Part shown: piece by piece, positions 1-12,574 of the stretch
Position numbering within the stretch: the first letter of the stretch is position 1
Layout of the letters: every line of letters begins with the position of its first letter
NCBI GenBank assembly: GCA_947184155.2
Contig: CAMXCT020001524.1
Location: forward strand, 547,829 to 611,828
Reading direction: 5' to 3'
DNA length: 64,000 nucleotides
Source of the DNA: Cladocopium goreaui
Taxonomy: Eukaryota; Sar; Dinophyceae; Suessiales; Symbiodiniaceae
Translations under genes and position numbers: made by a program
The notes under the pieces: model-generated
Told to the model about the DNA's origin: nothing
What the model saw: only the letters and a program-made list of their open reading frames with translations
The model's database searches: none

Positions 1-540
1 TTTTTGCAAAATTTACTGGCCCACCCCCTTCAACATGCATTTTAACTTTCGCCCGTTTTTTCGCATAACTTTCGCGGAACTTTCGCGAAAATATCCCTAT
101 TCACAGACCCCGGCCATCAACAGGAGGTACACTGAAGGAAAAACGAAGACCAGGGGCCTTGGTATTTGGCTCTCGCAAAACCTCACTTTTGGAAATTTAG
201 TTACTGCTACTCGCATTCTTTAGTGCCCTTTTCCTGCCGGACCCCAGGCAGCAATACGTAGCAGCCCTTTAATTTAATAATTATAATATCCAATTTTCGC
301 GATTTTTTTACGAAATAAAATTTTATTTTCACAAATTAGAAAAAAAACTTTCGCGAAAATTTCCAACATAACACGCACGGCTTTCGCAATTAAAATTCCT
401 TACAAAGACCTTTAGATCGATCACCTTATATATATTATTATATATTATTATTAATAATTTTTATTCTCTTCATTATTATTATTCCCAATAATATAATATT
501 ATTACCCCTCCATATCATCATAATTATCGCCCCATATCGT
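1..540. other. AT-rich DNA, no gene seen
   Basis: AT-rich, with TTTCGCG-type motifs repeated around 50-400 and TAT/ATT microsatellite from about 425 to 510. The short open frames here show no family motif or splice context that I can support. Confidence 0.5.
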
Positions 541-1343
541 ACCCATCACCACCATCACCACCATCACCATCACCACTCACCACGATCGCCACCACCACCA
601 CCATCACCACCATCACCACCAACAACACCAACAACACCAACAACACCAACAACACCAACAACACTACACCAGCGCACCATCACAACTGTCGCAGCCATCA
701 CCACCATCACCACCATCACCATCATCACCACCCTCACCACCAACACCAACAACACTACACCACCGCACCATCACAACTGTCGCAACCATCACCACCATCA
801 CCACCATCAACACCATCACCACCATCACCATCATCACCACCATCACCACCAACACCAACAACACTTCACCACCGCACCATCACAACTGTCGCAACCATCA
901 CCACCATCACCACCATCACCACCATCACCATCATCACCATCATCACCACCATCACCACCAACACCAAAAACACTACACCACCGCACCATCACAACTGTCG
1001 CAACCATCACCACCATCACCACCATCACCACCATCACCATCATCACCACCCTCACCACCAACACCAACAACACTACACCACCGCACCATCACAACTGTCG
1101 CAACCATCACCACCATCACCACCATCACCACCATCACCACAGTACTACACCACCGTCACCACACTACTACACCACAGCATCATCACAACCGTCACAACCA
1201 CTACAACTTCGCGACCATCACAACCACTACATCACCATCAAGACCACTGCCGCCATTAACACCATCACCGGACCATCATGACCATCGCAACACCGCCACC
1301 ACCACGACCTCCACCATCAAGACCCCTGCGCATGGTCCGCCGT
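541..1343. repeat. CAC/CAT/CAA satellite
   Basis: The stretch is almost wholly CAC, CAT, CAA and ACC triplets. A longer unit is superimposed: a block beginning GCACCATCACAACTGTCGCA recurs near 673, 766, 872, 984 and 1084, about every 93 to 112 bases, each time followed by a CACCAT run of differing length. Minus-strand open frames (Val/Met/Gly-rich) follow from the composition and are not genes. The array decays from about 1145 to 1343. Confidence 0.9.
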
Positions 1344-2354
1344 GCGTTCGACAACGTGGCAGGTAATAAGAATCAATCAAATGTCTTTTTGTTCCAGAAA
1401 AATCAAAATTCAAAATGACCTCGAATAAAATAGAATCAAAATTCTTTCAAATTCCTGTTATTTTTTCATTGAAAAATCGAGAATAGTCAGATCATTTTTT
1501 ATATTTTTTTAAAAAATAAACAAATTAGATAATTAAAATTTTAAATGGTTAAATATAAATTACAATAATTCAATATATTTTAGTATTAGCTAAATCTAAA
1601 AATATGTAATTTCCAAATCACATAATTTTCACGGCATTTGTGCGACCACATACTTACCCTTAGCGGACGCTAAGAATATCATGCATTTTGGCTAAATTGT
1701 CGCATATAAATGCCTGCAAATTAATATCATGTGTGTATATATATATATATGTGTGTGTGATGGTCAAAATTCAAGTCATGGGGTGAGGTCATGGCATCGC
1801 TTCACAAAGCCCCCTATCGCTACTGACAGTCCCAGCGCCCTTTTCACCAACTAGGCAGAATTGCTGCTAGAAGAGGAGGATCCAGATGAGGAATCGGATT
1901 CTTATTCCTTTTACACTGGTATCTCCAGGGAAATTCACATTTTTACGTGATCACCAAGGCTGACGTCGACAGCTTCAGCTAGACACCAGCCGGACTCACT
2001 GCAGGTCATCTGACCTCGGAGGCTGCCCTTGGCTTGTCTTGGCTTGTCTTGCCTGTGTTGCCTTATTTCCGGCGCCTTTTTTCCTTCACCCCACCTCCTT
2101 TGCAACCTAATACCACGCCAAAATGAATCGGCAAAACCCTGACCAAATGAACCCTTTAAGAACTAACCCATTAAAACTTGAGGGTATCCTTGTTCATACT
2201 TCCCATATTTTTCCACCTATAGCACGAGTTGTAAAGTTTCAAGTGACCATCTGGGGTATTCCCTAATTTCATGGATTTCAGGTATCGCTCTGGGTATCGA
2301 GGGGTATCGCTTCGGGCATCGCTACGGGGACCAGAAAATGTGTGATCTCAGGGG
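1344..2354. other. Non-coding spacer
   Basis: AT-rich to about 1640, then a TA/TG microsatellite at about 1733-1760, then mixed DNA without a recognisable exon. A short GGGTATC motif recurs at 2253-2318 just before the repeat element that begins at 2355. Confidence 0.4.
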
Positions 2355-3601
2355 TATTCACCCCGCTTCGCGTGGGGTGGCCGCCCACACCGCAGGTTTA
2401 TTTCGGTCCGTGAGAGGGGCTAAGGGTGGTTTCCCCCCGTGGGGGCTCCCCAAGCTAAGAATTTTCACTTTCCCCCTCCGTGGGGGCTCCCCAAGCTAGG
2501 GAATTTTCACTTTTCCCCCCCGTGGGGGCTCCCCAAGCTAGGGAATTTTCACTTTTCCCCCCCGTGGGGGTTCCCCAAGCTAGGGAATTTTCACTTTTCC
2601 CCCCCGTGGGGGCTCCCCAAGCTAGGGAATGTTCACTTTTCCCCCCCGTGGGGGCTCCCCAAGCTAGGGAATTTTCACTTTTCCCCCCCGTGGGGGCTTC
2701 CCAAGCTAGGGAATTTTCACTTTTCCCCGCCGTGACAGCTTCCCAAGCTATGGAATTTTCACTTTTCCCTCCCTTGGAGGCTCTCCAAGCTGCGGAATTT
2801 CAAATAGCTAGACAACGACGCCTAGATAGTCCCCCAAATCCCGCGTTCTTTGCATGTGTTTCCATGTTTTTGCAATGGTTTCCTTCAAACCACGGTACTT
2901 TACACTTTTGTCGCCATAAAACCGGTCGAAAACAGCATGTTCGACAATGCTTCCAATTCCCTTATCTCCCCAACCGTTGAAAATACCGCTATTTACAGTG
3001 TTTTCTTCAATTTTTCCATGTTCCAATGCCGGTAGCCAACTCCAACATATATATATATATATATAATCCTTCCAAAACATTGTTTTTGACAGTGTTTTTC
3101 CAATGTTTCCAGTCAAACAAACGGTAATTTACACGTTTTTTGCCATAAAGGCAGTAAATCCTTCCAAAACATTGCTTTTGACAGTGTTTTTGTAATGTTT
3201 CCAGTCAAGCATACGGTAATTTACACGTTTTTTGCTATAACGTCAGTCCAAAACACTTGTTTTTGCAGTGTTTTCAATGCTCTGGCATCCAAAAACCTTG
3301 CAAAATCTTGCTATGTACAATGTTTTTTCATTTTTGGCCGTTTTTCCATTGCCGGAAAGCTACCAAAATGACCCAAAATTCCATTTCAATACCCTCTTGC
3401 GCTCAGACACCCAAAAATCCCCGAAAAATGTCGAAAACCCCCCCGTATTCTGGTCTCGGTGCGAAACCGTTTTTGGGCCCCCCCCCCCCAGCTAAAGCTG
3501 ATATAGCGACTGCTATATTAACAAATGTCATTGAGCATTTAGTGTTGCTGTTGCCCCCCAATAAGCACGCCTTCACCGCCAAAGCGGTGTGGGCGGATTT
3601 T
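2355..3601 (+). mobile_element. Repeat element with 42-bp minisatellite, copy A
   Basis: This 1,247-base block recurs in opposite orientation at 22435-23848, and similarity stops abruptly at both ends of both copies. Near one end it holds CCGCCCACACCGC (about 2380) and near the other the reverse complement (about 3583-3596), so it has a 13-base subterminal inverted repeat. The right end can also form a CACCGC/GCGGTG hairpin. Contents are the 42-bp array (2434-2795), paired motifs such as ACACGTTTTTTGC, and a poly-C run near 3478. I see no transposase and no target duplication. A non-autonomous element is likely; a segmental inverted duplication is the alternative. Confidence 0.7.
2434..2795 (+). 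repeat. 42-bp minisatellite (copy A)
   Basis: About eight to nine head-to-tail units of 42 bases (GTGGGGGCTCCCCAAGCTAG, then GGAATTTTCAC and a C-rich end). The last two or three units are degenerate. Because 42 is a multiple of three, two frames stay open and encode 14-residue periodic peptides; I regard these as non-coding. Confidence 0.9.
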
Positions 3602-4446
3602 CAAGTGACACGAAATTCTGACAAGCTCCATGTTGCAATTCTACTCCTGGACAGTGGCTTTGGAGAAGCGTCCGTGACCGCACAAGGATGCTTTTTTAAC
3701 ATATCTCAGCACGGTCACTATCTGAATCAATATCATCACCATCACCATCATCATCAGCATCATCACCATCATCAAGCTTATGATGCGTTATGAATTAGTT
3801 TCTTGCATACCTTATAGATCAACATACCCCAATATATCAACATTGTTTAATGTAACTATCTCATATATACTTGACGACAGGCCATCGTGCAACTACCCAG
3901 GAAGACCAGCCCACAGCGACTGCTCCAGTGTCGCACTCTGACATCAAAAGATTGGAAAGTCATGCGCCCAACAGGAAGGTTCAATCATAAACAAAGTCTA
4001 AAAAGAAGTATCGCTACACAAGGCCCCCTATCGCTACACACAGTACATTACATTTTTTGAGTAGTGATGGCGGATCGTAATTGAAGCCTTTCATAGCGTC
4101 TTTTAATCATTGCACATATATACACAGACATATATTTATTCCATATAAATATTAGATCATATTCAATATTTAAAATAAATATTATATAAATTTATAATAA
4201 TAAACTATGTGTGTATATATATATATATTATTGATATTATTATTAATTATTGTTGTTATTATTATTATATATGTATTATGATTATTCTTATTATTATTGA
4301 TCATTATTTATATAATCATTAATAAAACCAAATAGATTATATATATATATATACATACATATTTTATCGGATCATAATATGGATATTATTGATTAAATAT
4401 TACCTCAGATTTGCACCAACATATTGAAATCGATCATTTTTTGATC
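3602..4446. other. Non-coding spacer with CAT/CAC and TA repeats
   Basis: Holds a short CATCAC microsatellite (about 3733-3775) and TA/ATT-rich microsatellites from 4100 to 4400. No exon seen; the RBMX2-like gene ends at 4447 on the minus strand. Confidence 0.5.
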
Positions 4447-5256
4447 TTACGAATCGCTGTCCGAATCAGAGGAATCACTTTCGCTCTTCTCCTTCTTGGC
4501 AGTCTTTTTCACTTCCTCCTTGACTTTCAGATTTTCAGCCTTCCTCTTCTTCTCTTCTTTCTTGACTTTTTTGGCTTCCTTCTTCAGCTTCTTTGCCTCC
4601 TTCTTCATGCGTTTCAGCTCCTTTTTGTCCTTCTTCAACTTCTTGAGCCGTTTGCGCTCCTTGTCTACCTCTTTCATATCTTGCAAGTTTTCTTCAAAGG
4701 ACCTAGCCCATGCCTCATCCTCATCTTCTGGTGCCTCTTTGGCCTTCTTGTCCTCCCAATAGTTCTTGCGTGCTTCCATCGCTGCTACGATCTTCTTTTG
4801 GCTTTCTAGGACGTTGTAAACTTGATATCCTTGACCCTCAGCACCGGAAGCTTTGTACTCCAATAGCTTTGGATCACCATTCTCATCCAAGTCGTTCTCA
4901 TCAAACTGCTTGGGAGCCTTGAATTTATCCACGTGGTCCACTCGTATGGTCCGTTTCAACAGCTGGAAACCATTCATGTTGTCTACAGCAAGCACGGTGC
5001 TTCGTTGGTCATCATAGCAAATGAATGCAAAGCCCTTGGACTTTCCAGTCGTGTAGTCTCTGACCAAATGACAATCAACGATTTCCCCAAACTGGGAGAA
5101 GACAATGACCACATCACCTTCAGTGAGGCCTTCGTGAAGGCCACCGATGTAAATGTACGCGGAATCCTTGTACTGATGATGCCAAGATCGAGATCCTTCA
5201 AGTCCCTCTTTCAGCTCCTTCTTGGCAATGGCACGCTGTGCTGTGATATTGTACAT
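4447..5256 (-). CDS. RBMX2: RBMX2/Ist3-like RNA-binding splicing factor
   Basis: Predicted 269-residue protein read without introns. A single RRM spans about residues 33-112, with RNP2 IYIGGL (35-40) and RNP1 KSKGFAFI (72-79). The phrases DQRSTVLAVDNMNG and RTIRVDHV are diagnostic of the RBMX2/Ist3 (Snu17) family, a subunit of the RES complex that acts in the activated spliceosome. After the RRM come a charged linker, a long Lys/Glu-rich tract and a Ser/Asp tail. I start at the ATG at 5254-5256 because the N terminus (MYNITAQ... then W and YKDSA before the RRM) matches the family layout; an in-frame ATG 21 codons upstream is possible. An intronless copy among heavily split genes may be a retrocopy, although the frame is intact and it appears functional. 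Confidence 0.9.
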   Translation of the reverse strand: MYNITAQRAIAKKELKEGLEGSRSWHHQYKDSAYIYIGGLHEGLTEGDVVIVFSQFGEIVDCHLVRDYTTGKSKGFAFICYDDQRSTVLAVDNMNGFQLLKRTIRVDHVDKFKAPKQFDENDLDENGDPKLLEYKASGAEGQGYQVYNVLESQKKIVAAMEARKNYWEDKKAKEAPEDEDEAWARSFEENLQDMKEVDKERKRLKKLKKDKKELKRMKKEAKKLKKEAKKVKKEEKKRKAENLKVKEEVKKTAKKEKSESDSSDSDSDS

Positions 5257-6495
5257 GGCTACTGCATGGAGGGCCGAGCTGAAGCGGAATTGTCTTGGAG
5301 GTGTCTCAAATTGTCTCAATGATTTTCTTAATCCTTCAAGATGAATTGTGTCGTCTACCTGGTTCAGGTTGTGTTCTTGCGCAGTCAGTTCTGATACTGT
5401 ATGTTTAGGTAAACTATGAAACTGTGTTCATATCTATCTTGCTGCCAGTGGAGCCAAACATTGACCAAAGATTCATTCGACCGAGCACAACTTTCGCCAC
5501 AACCTACTTGAATGCACAGCTCTGCAGTTCAATTGGAGCCAAGGAATAGAGACAGAGAGAGAGATTCCATGTGGAGACCAGGCAAAAGCGACCAAATCCT
5601 GCAGTCTTGGGACCTGCGTAATTTTTTCAATTGTTGACTATGAAGATCTCTAGGATCTTTTTCCTCTTTTATCACAGTACTTCCCGCAACTCCAAGTCTT
5701 GCATCATAGTTAACAAAAGCAAAAGCGACGAAATCCGCATTGTTTTTCTCTCAACTCCGGAATTGCAACTCCAGATTCGGTGAGACCTCGCCGCCCTTTT
5801 CAAGGGTGGCCGCTGAGGGTGGGCACGATTCGCAGCCACCAGAACTTCAAGGGGGCTTCGACTTGCGAAACAATTTGACATCGCCATGTTGAGCGAACCA
5901 TCCTCTTGTGTAAATGGGAAACATATGGGAAACAATGCATGACATGATCAGAGTGACAAGTAGCAGCCGCCTCGCTATCATTTGCTTTGATCACACCAGG
6001 GCACTTGGCTACCTGGCTGCAAAGGCGCAGCAGTGTGCAGCACACGCCAGAAAACAACGTGTTGAGAAAACAGTGGGAAGTGTTGAGAGCATGTTGAAAG
6101 AATGTTCTCTCCATCTTTATCATCCGGCAAACCTACATCAACCATTTTCGAGTTGTTGAAGTGTCATATTTGTTTCCTTTCGGCGTTCTGGAAAAAAAAA
6201 AGCAGCATCCCCTAGTCTCACACGCAAAACAATTGTCGCTATAAAACTTGCAATGGCGAGGCTTCTTTCCAATCGGAGGGGAATATCAATGATCCCAAAT
6301 CAATGGACAAGTAAATCTCTAGCAGGGTCGAAACCGTTGAAATCCTGGTGATTCTAACACCAAAAATGGATGATCACATAGGTATTGACCCATCCCCATA
6401 TCTCATTTTTTGGATACAGTAAAATACCAACGTTTATGGATAGCACACTAGTTAGATAGAATAACAATACCAAAGATGGTCCTTTTTATGATGTC
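5257..6495. other. Mostly non-coding; one doubtful exon
   Basis: Upstream of the RBMX2-like gene. A minus-strand segment near 5779-5895 has an AG acceptor and an open frame (containing SPLEVLVAANRAHPQ) but competes with two other open frames, so I do not call it. The sequence GTATTGACCCATCCCCATAT near 6381-6403 recurs inverted near 10597-10620. Confidence 0.3.
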
Positions 6496-6606
6496 CTTTA
6501 GGTATTTGCACACCAACTGCTTGGGATTTCTTCCACCAATCCAGTTCTCATCGAGTCGCGCCTTTATACACCAAGCAGCTGTCGAACGAGGACTGTTGAC
6601 CGCCTC
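6496..6606 (-). CDS. Exon-like segment, unknown protein
   Basis: Exactly 37 codons lie between an acceptor (TACTGCAG/GAG) and a possible GA-type donor (AAG/GACATC). The peptide is rich in W, R and K (it includes ARLDENWIGGRNPKQLV) and reads like a folded protein. The frame is also open upstream to 6792, so the acceptor is not certain. Family not recognised; no neighbouring exon could be joined. Confidence 0.35.
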
Positions 6607-7043
6607 CTGCAGTATGAACAAGTTTTGCCTCCATCTGAGTGCCCAAAATCTTCCCTGATTTGCCCATCTCCTCGACCAGTCATCCATAGTTCTCTCCCAG
6701 CTTGGGGCTCGGGAGGAACTCGACCCCCGGCACCAAAACGTCCATTGGACCTGGCTGCGATGTGCTGAGAAAGTAGGAATCTCACATGCCACATGAAACG
6801 TGTTGGCTTATAAATCCATGTAAACCCATAGAAACCCACTATAACTAGGTTCACTATGGTTTATGGAAGATATATCCATTGTCAGAGGTTTATGTATAGC
6901 CCCTTTACCCCCCATATTCGGGCAAGCCATGGAGGTTTAACCCAAGAAGTCTTGGATAATTGGGGCTGGTCATGCCACTTTGAGATGAAATCCAGGGCAT
7001 ACTGAAAGTCGCTGAAAGAGGGACATGTTTCAATCATGGTCGG

Positions 7044-7147
7044 TACCCTCTGGTAATTTAACGTAGCTATGGAAAATCACCATTTTTAATGGGAAAATCC
7101 ACTATAAATGGCCATTTTCAATAGCTATGTTAAATTACCAGAGGGTA
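7044..7147. mobile_element. Foldback (MITE-like) element, family TACCCTCTGG, copy 1
   Basis: A near-complete palindrome of about 104 bases. It begins TACCCTCTGGTAATTTAAC and ends with the reverse complement, with arms of about 45 bases that include ATGGAAAATC and GGCCATTTTCAATAGC. Both ends show TA, consistent with TA target-site insertion. Related copies lie at 15655, 18737 and 35961. Confidence 0.85.
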
Positions 7148-10100
7148 TCTCAAATCGTGACCCATACTGCAAATATTTTTTCGAAGCACGGAAATTCTGA
7201 GGATTTGGACCAGTCTTGACAGCTGTTTGGCAGCCAAACTTTGTTGCACTTCCCTCTGCATCACTGGGGTCTAAAAAAAAAACAGACCTGAAGAAACTAC
7301 CAATTTTTTTCCCCTCGGATGTTTTAAAACCGCATTTTTCCCAGAGGAAAAAAACCATACGATTTCTGGATTCCTCACCGTGCAGCCAAACCCACTGCAC
7401 CACTTTGCCAAGGAACGTCTGATACCTTGGCATGCGCCAGAAAAGCTCTTTTTTTTGCTGAATTTGGTGAGAGATTACCTACAACAACCTTGCTAAGCAC
7501 ACACTGAGGCTTCATGGATGCTCTGAATCACCAGCTCAACTTATTCAACATCCTTACTTTTTGACCGAGTATGATAAACTTACTGAAGGAAATGGACTAC
7601 ACGTTGATGATCATCTCACTGTTTGTATTCCTACAGTTCCACATAGCCATTCATTCACGATGGTCATGAAACCCCTGAATTAGAAGCGAACCAATCATCT
7701 TGTAAGAGAAAGATTAAGTACATGGACACCAGCAAAAAACACAAAACACGCACAATGTGTTGAATTTGAAACAAAGGACATGGCTGAATGCACTTAAGAG
7801 ATTCCCAAAACCAAGTATGATTTACATCCATACATCCATATATTTATACATACAAACAAATGTAAATAGTTATTAATCATATTAAAAATATTTTCACAAT
7901 TCACTCATCTTATCTGACCTATCCCTTTAAAAATGGCAACATCCACTTCAGCCTGGCTTCATCAAGTTGGGAGTCCGCAGCTGGCGGTAGTAGCCCGACG
8001 GCGGCGCCGAGAGCACGGAGGAAGCAATCGAAGACCCGGCCCGAGAAGCCACACTCCTGGCATCGCGGTTGGAGATGACATAACTGCAATGCCATCATGA
8101 TCATTCTATATACATATATTGTGGATATATGTGGATATAAATATACAATAAATATGTATAATATATATATATGTATATCGTGGATTATTATTATAGATAT
8201 TATACATATATTTATATATACCACATTGGATATGGCTGTTATGTATATATATATATCATTATCATTATAAGTGTGCGGATCCAGTATAAGTTATATTTGT
8301 GTATATATATATGTTGTAATGGAACCAAGATAACTGTGTACTATGTAAACTATACTGTAGGACAATATAGCTACATCAAAAGTACTAGTACCACTATTGA
8401 ACTTATCACTATTCTCATCAACAGAAAATTACTGTTGTTAATTGGTATAATCAGTGTCATCGTTCTGAAAAATCGGGTATTATTGGTTGTATTATTATGT
8501 TTATAGTTGCTACTAGTATTGATTGTTGGTTATCTCCAGTGATTGTAAATTATTATTGATTATCATTTATTAATTATTACTGCTATTATATATATATATA
8601 CATACCAGTATTACTTTCTATGTGTGTGGGTGTGTGATAATTTTAAAAAATGATTACAGACTATGTGCATTAGGTATGTGTATGTACACATGTATTGATA
8701 TTTGTGTGTGTGTACGCACTGATAGTCGTCACGAGGGGAACCGCGGTAGCTGATGTATCTATATATATCATATTATCATATATACATTGGATGCTCACTG
8801 ACTGATGACAACTATGTAAGATCGATGATGATTGACATGTAGGCAATAGATGCCCTTACTCATAAGCAGGGCAACAGGGGTCAGCTCTCTTAAGACAAGG
8901 CATATCCTCCCTCTTTTGGGAGACATGAATCAGATGGTCGGATGGGTCTAGATCTTAAGCTCCCACAAACCACAAGTTGTTGAACATGTGTACACCGTTC
9001 TGCATCGTTCTGCACCATCAAAAATTTGAATGTCCTTTCACACATCCACGTGCCTCCTGCCCTCAGACTGTCGGCTAGCATCTGACTGCCTGAGCGCAAT
9101 CTGTTCATCTAAAAATATGGTGTCCCCTAAATCATCATATATCCTCAATTCATTATCATTATCTATGTATATATATATATATTATATATACATATATCCG
9201 GATTATCTCATGCCTTATTATCCATATATCATCGTATATCATCATATATTCATGTTCCATATATCATATATATCATATATATCTATGATTTCTATGACAA
9301 TTGCCCTTTTTGGGTGCCCAAATCCCCCCCATTTTCAGTTGCCTGGAGCGGATGGACTCACCACTCGGCGGCCGGAGCGTTCGCGCGTAGGGGTCGTCGG
9401 GATGAGGGATCTCCCGATTGGGAAACCTCTCAGGTGCTGCTGTCGGTGGATTTTTGACAGTTCCGATGTCCTTTTGTTTGGGGAAAAAACGTCAGATACC
9501 AAGATGGAAATCGCCTTTGAAATAAGAACTTGATCGTAAAACGACCATGGCACTAAAAAAACTTAGGCAAGCTTAAGCACTTGAATCATCTTGCATTGAC
9601 TGTTTAGCCCAGAGTACAGCAGAAATGTTACTGGCCACTGTGGGAAGCTGCCGCAAAAGATCCGTCATTTTTCTGCAGCACATTCCCGCCTTTTGAGTAG
9701 CTCAGGATGAGGCTTCTTTGTCCCAGCTAAAACTCCCTGGCAGCCCGGGCTGTGCCGCGTGTTCAAACAAACAACTAGGATTCCCATGCACACCTCAAAC
9801 TGGGCCTTTAAATCCCTATTTTGATGGGTTAAAATCACCAATTTGACACAGAAATCAATGGTTTCGGGGGAAAGACCCTCCTGTTCATGCATTTCTCCAC
9901 AAATCTACTGTTTTCGTCAAAAGCATTCAGCATCATCCAACAAAAAAACAGGGCGAGTAACGCATTCTACTTTGGGGTCATTCTGCAAACCGGGATGAAC
10001 CTATCTGTATAGAGTTGCATTCACACACTGCTCTCAGCAACTGGCATCCCATCATAGCTGACCCCCACTTCAAGTCCTTGTCAAAGATACTTTTGATCAT

Positions 10101-11170
10101 CTGTCGCTCAAAACCTCGATTGATGATGCGACGAAAAAGCCATTTACAGTGGCAGGTGTTGTTCTACATGCCTTGTTGCAAGTCTCAATGGCCATGAAGA
10201 CGCTGTAGCAATCAATGGTCAATTATTCAACCGCAGAATCTTCTTCTTTTCGGTCTAGTTGATGGCTTGGTGTTGTGCAGCCGTCGTCTGGCGATTTATT
10301 TCAAAAGAATGTTTCCAGCAATCCGCTTGTCAAACAGAATCAATGCATTTCACTCCAAAAGAGGAATATAAATCAATATAATTTGATATAATTCTCAAAA
10401 ATGAGTCACAAGCTGCCATCAATCGCAAGTTGCATCCCTCTTTTCCGGGGATGCCAAGGGGCGAGGGAAGTCGTTGGCTGCTGCTGCATACGCTGCTTCA
10501 AAGGCTGAGAGGCCAGCCACCGGCCTCAAGGAATGATCTCCGGTGAAACCACTGGGCATCACTGGAGGCACAAAAGGCACCAACATCGATAGCACATATG
10601 GGGATGGGTCAATACCTATTAATACCATTTTTAGTGGGATGAACATCCATAAATCCCAGCTATTTTGATGTTCACCAGGGGTACAAGGTTTTGACACACT
10701 GCCATATCAGCAACTTATGGTGGTCTTATCCAACAATAAGCAAAAAATGAAGACAAATGGTGATTTCAAAGAGGGAAAAATGGAAGATTCACTGACAAGA
10801 ACGGGGAGTTTCACCCACAGCCATTTTGAGCGATACTGTAAATTGCATCAGGGACATGGTGTCATTGGTATCTCCAAATAGGGGATACATATCAAGACCA
10901 GGATGGTCTTGCAGAACCAAGCGCTCAGATTTTGGTGGGTTGCTAGGGTCCCTGATGGTTGGAAGCAGTTAAAGGTCCACATCGATTACAAAAAAACATA
11001 TCAGTCTGTATCTCAAATCATACCCCCCTCGTTATCAGGGTCTCGGTCGCCACTGTCTACTCCAAAGAAAGCCTCTGGTTTTCACGCCCGTTCAGTTCAG
11101 GCCTTCAATTGTAATTCGTTCCATGTCAGGTGTGTAGATTTACATCCAAAAATGGTTACCATTTTAGGGA
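7148..11170. other. Sparse region: microsatellites and possible small exons
   Basis: On the minus strand at 7195-7270 a pyrimidine tract ending in TTTAG precedes a frame that could be coding (PVMQREVQQSL...), but two frames are open and no choice is possible. TA-rich microsatellites occur around 8100-8260, 8570-8610, 9160-9300. No conserved family was recognised. The segment at 10597-10620 is the inverted partner of the motif near 6390. Confidence 0.3.
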
Positions 11171-11270
11171 GGTTTCCTAAAATTGGGGTGCTCCCAAATC
11201 ATCCATGTTTATTCGGATGTTCCATTATAAACCATGACTTTTTGGGGCACACTCCAGTAGGAAACCTCCA
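11171..11270. mobile_element. Small foldback element
   Basis: GGAGGTTTCCTA at the left (from about 11171) is matched by TAGGAAACCTCC at the right (ending about 11270), giving a 12-base perfect inverted repeat about 100 bases long. The interior carries GGGGTGCTCCC and GGGGCACACTCC. Similar GTTTCCT...GGGG arms occur at 57056-57112, suggesting a family. Confidence 0.5.
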
Positions 11271-12574
11271 GTGAAAACACCATGACACCGAGCTCTTGCC
11301 GAGGCGCTGCGTTTCAGCCGCACTTCGTCGAGCACTGTCATGATAGCCAACTCCATAGGACCTTGGACGTACAGGGGACCTTCATCCCATTTTCAGGTAT
11401 GGAAAAGGCAAAATATGTGATGCAACCGGACTAAAATTGGATGGCTTTGTTTGGGATTGGTATGGCCCATGTGGTACGACATTCTTTGGAAGGATGCTTT
11501 TGAAAACCCTTTGGTATTCTAAACTTGTTGGAACGCCATAAACACATTGATTTATGGAGATTTTGCTATCAAGCATGGTTGGAGCTATGTTTGTTTTCAG
11601 CAGGAACAGGGGTATGGTTTTGTGCCACTCGATTCTCCTTTAAGTGGATTGGTGTTGTTATTGACCCTTAAAAATAGCCAATATTGGTTCTCATATCATC
11701 ATTGGGGAACAGACCTTCCACCCACATCCATTCCTTACGTGGATGCACATGATTTTGAATCATGGCCCCTTGAAACTGTGAGATTGTGAGATACTCTTAA
11801 ACAAATATGGCAACTGGACATCCCCAGTCTTTAAATCGGAAATTTCTCGATATTTCTGAGGGGAGTTCCCATTGCCGAAAGATTAACAAGGTAGACTACC
11901 ATATGGTCTCCCGTCAGGCATCGGATGGCACCGAATACGGTATTTGTTTGGGTATATCATTGAGAACATGATCAACAATGAAAAATAGGGTCATACCACT
12001 GTACTGGGTCTACAATTATTGAGGTATACAATTGGATATTTGAAAAGATGTTAGTATATCTATGGATCGATCAGCGAGGATGCTTGAGATGTAGTGTTGT
12101 AGTCATGGCGACACGTTTTCAGCATACAGCTTTTCTCATGCCTGGACCAAGTAAACTGAATCCAAATGACCAGCCAACAGTTGTCCACCAAATGCCAGCC
12201 AAACCTTTTTTATAGGGGCCGGCAAGAGTTCCTCTACCATTGGTCAAATCTTTGACCTAACCATACCTAACCAATCGTTGTGGATCATCATATACCCAGT
12301 ACAGGGAAACGACAATGTCACGCCTAAGTCATGCCTAACGTGTTTTTGAATGGCATTTACCATTGTAAACGCTGTATCCAATAAGTCATGCCTAAGTCAT
12401 GCCTAAATGTTTTTCTGCATGGAACGCTGTCCTCAATAAAAGTGTAAACATGCATTTCAGACATTAAACAAACATAAAACACAATGGAACGCGACTGGTG
12501 AAAATATTGCTTTTCTACCCTCTTATAATGTCATTCTCGTGTGCAACCTGCATGTCAACGCTGGGATTCTGCAT
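11271..12574. other. Non-coding or unresolved
   Basis: No exon with supporting splice phase was found. The phrase TAAGTCATGCCTAA is repeated near 12320-12410, a short direct repeat. Confidence 0.35.

Noticed and set aside
541-1145. Val/Met/Gly-rich and His-like open frames
   Set aside because: They are products of the CAC/CAT satellite composition on both strands.
2434-2795. CRISPR-like array
   Set aside because: Units are contiguous with no spacers, in a eukaryotic genome; it is a minisatellite.
2439-2980. Long repetitive open frames (GAPQAREFSLFPPV type), also at 23053-23721
   Set aside because: The 42-base unit keeps frames open by chance; two frames are open at once and there is no start or splice context.
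5450-5545. Relict dinoflagellate spliced leader upstream of the RBMX2-like gene (GAGCCAAA-type words)
   Set aside because: Only about ten bases match, less than needed to tell from chance.
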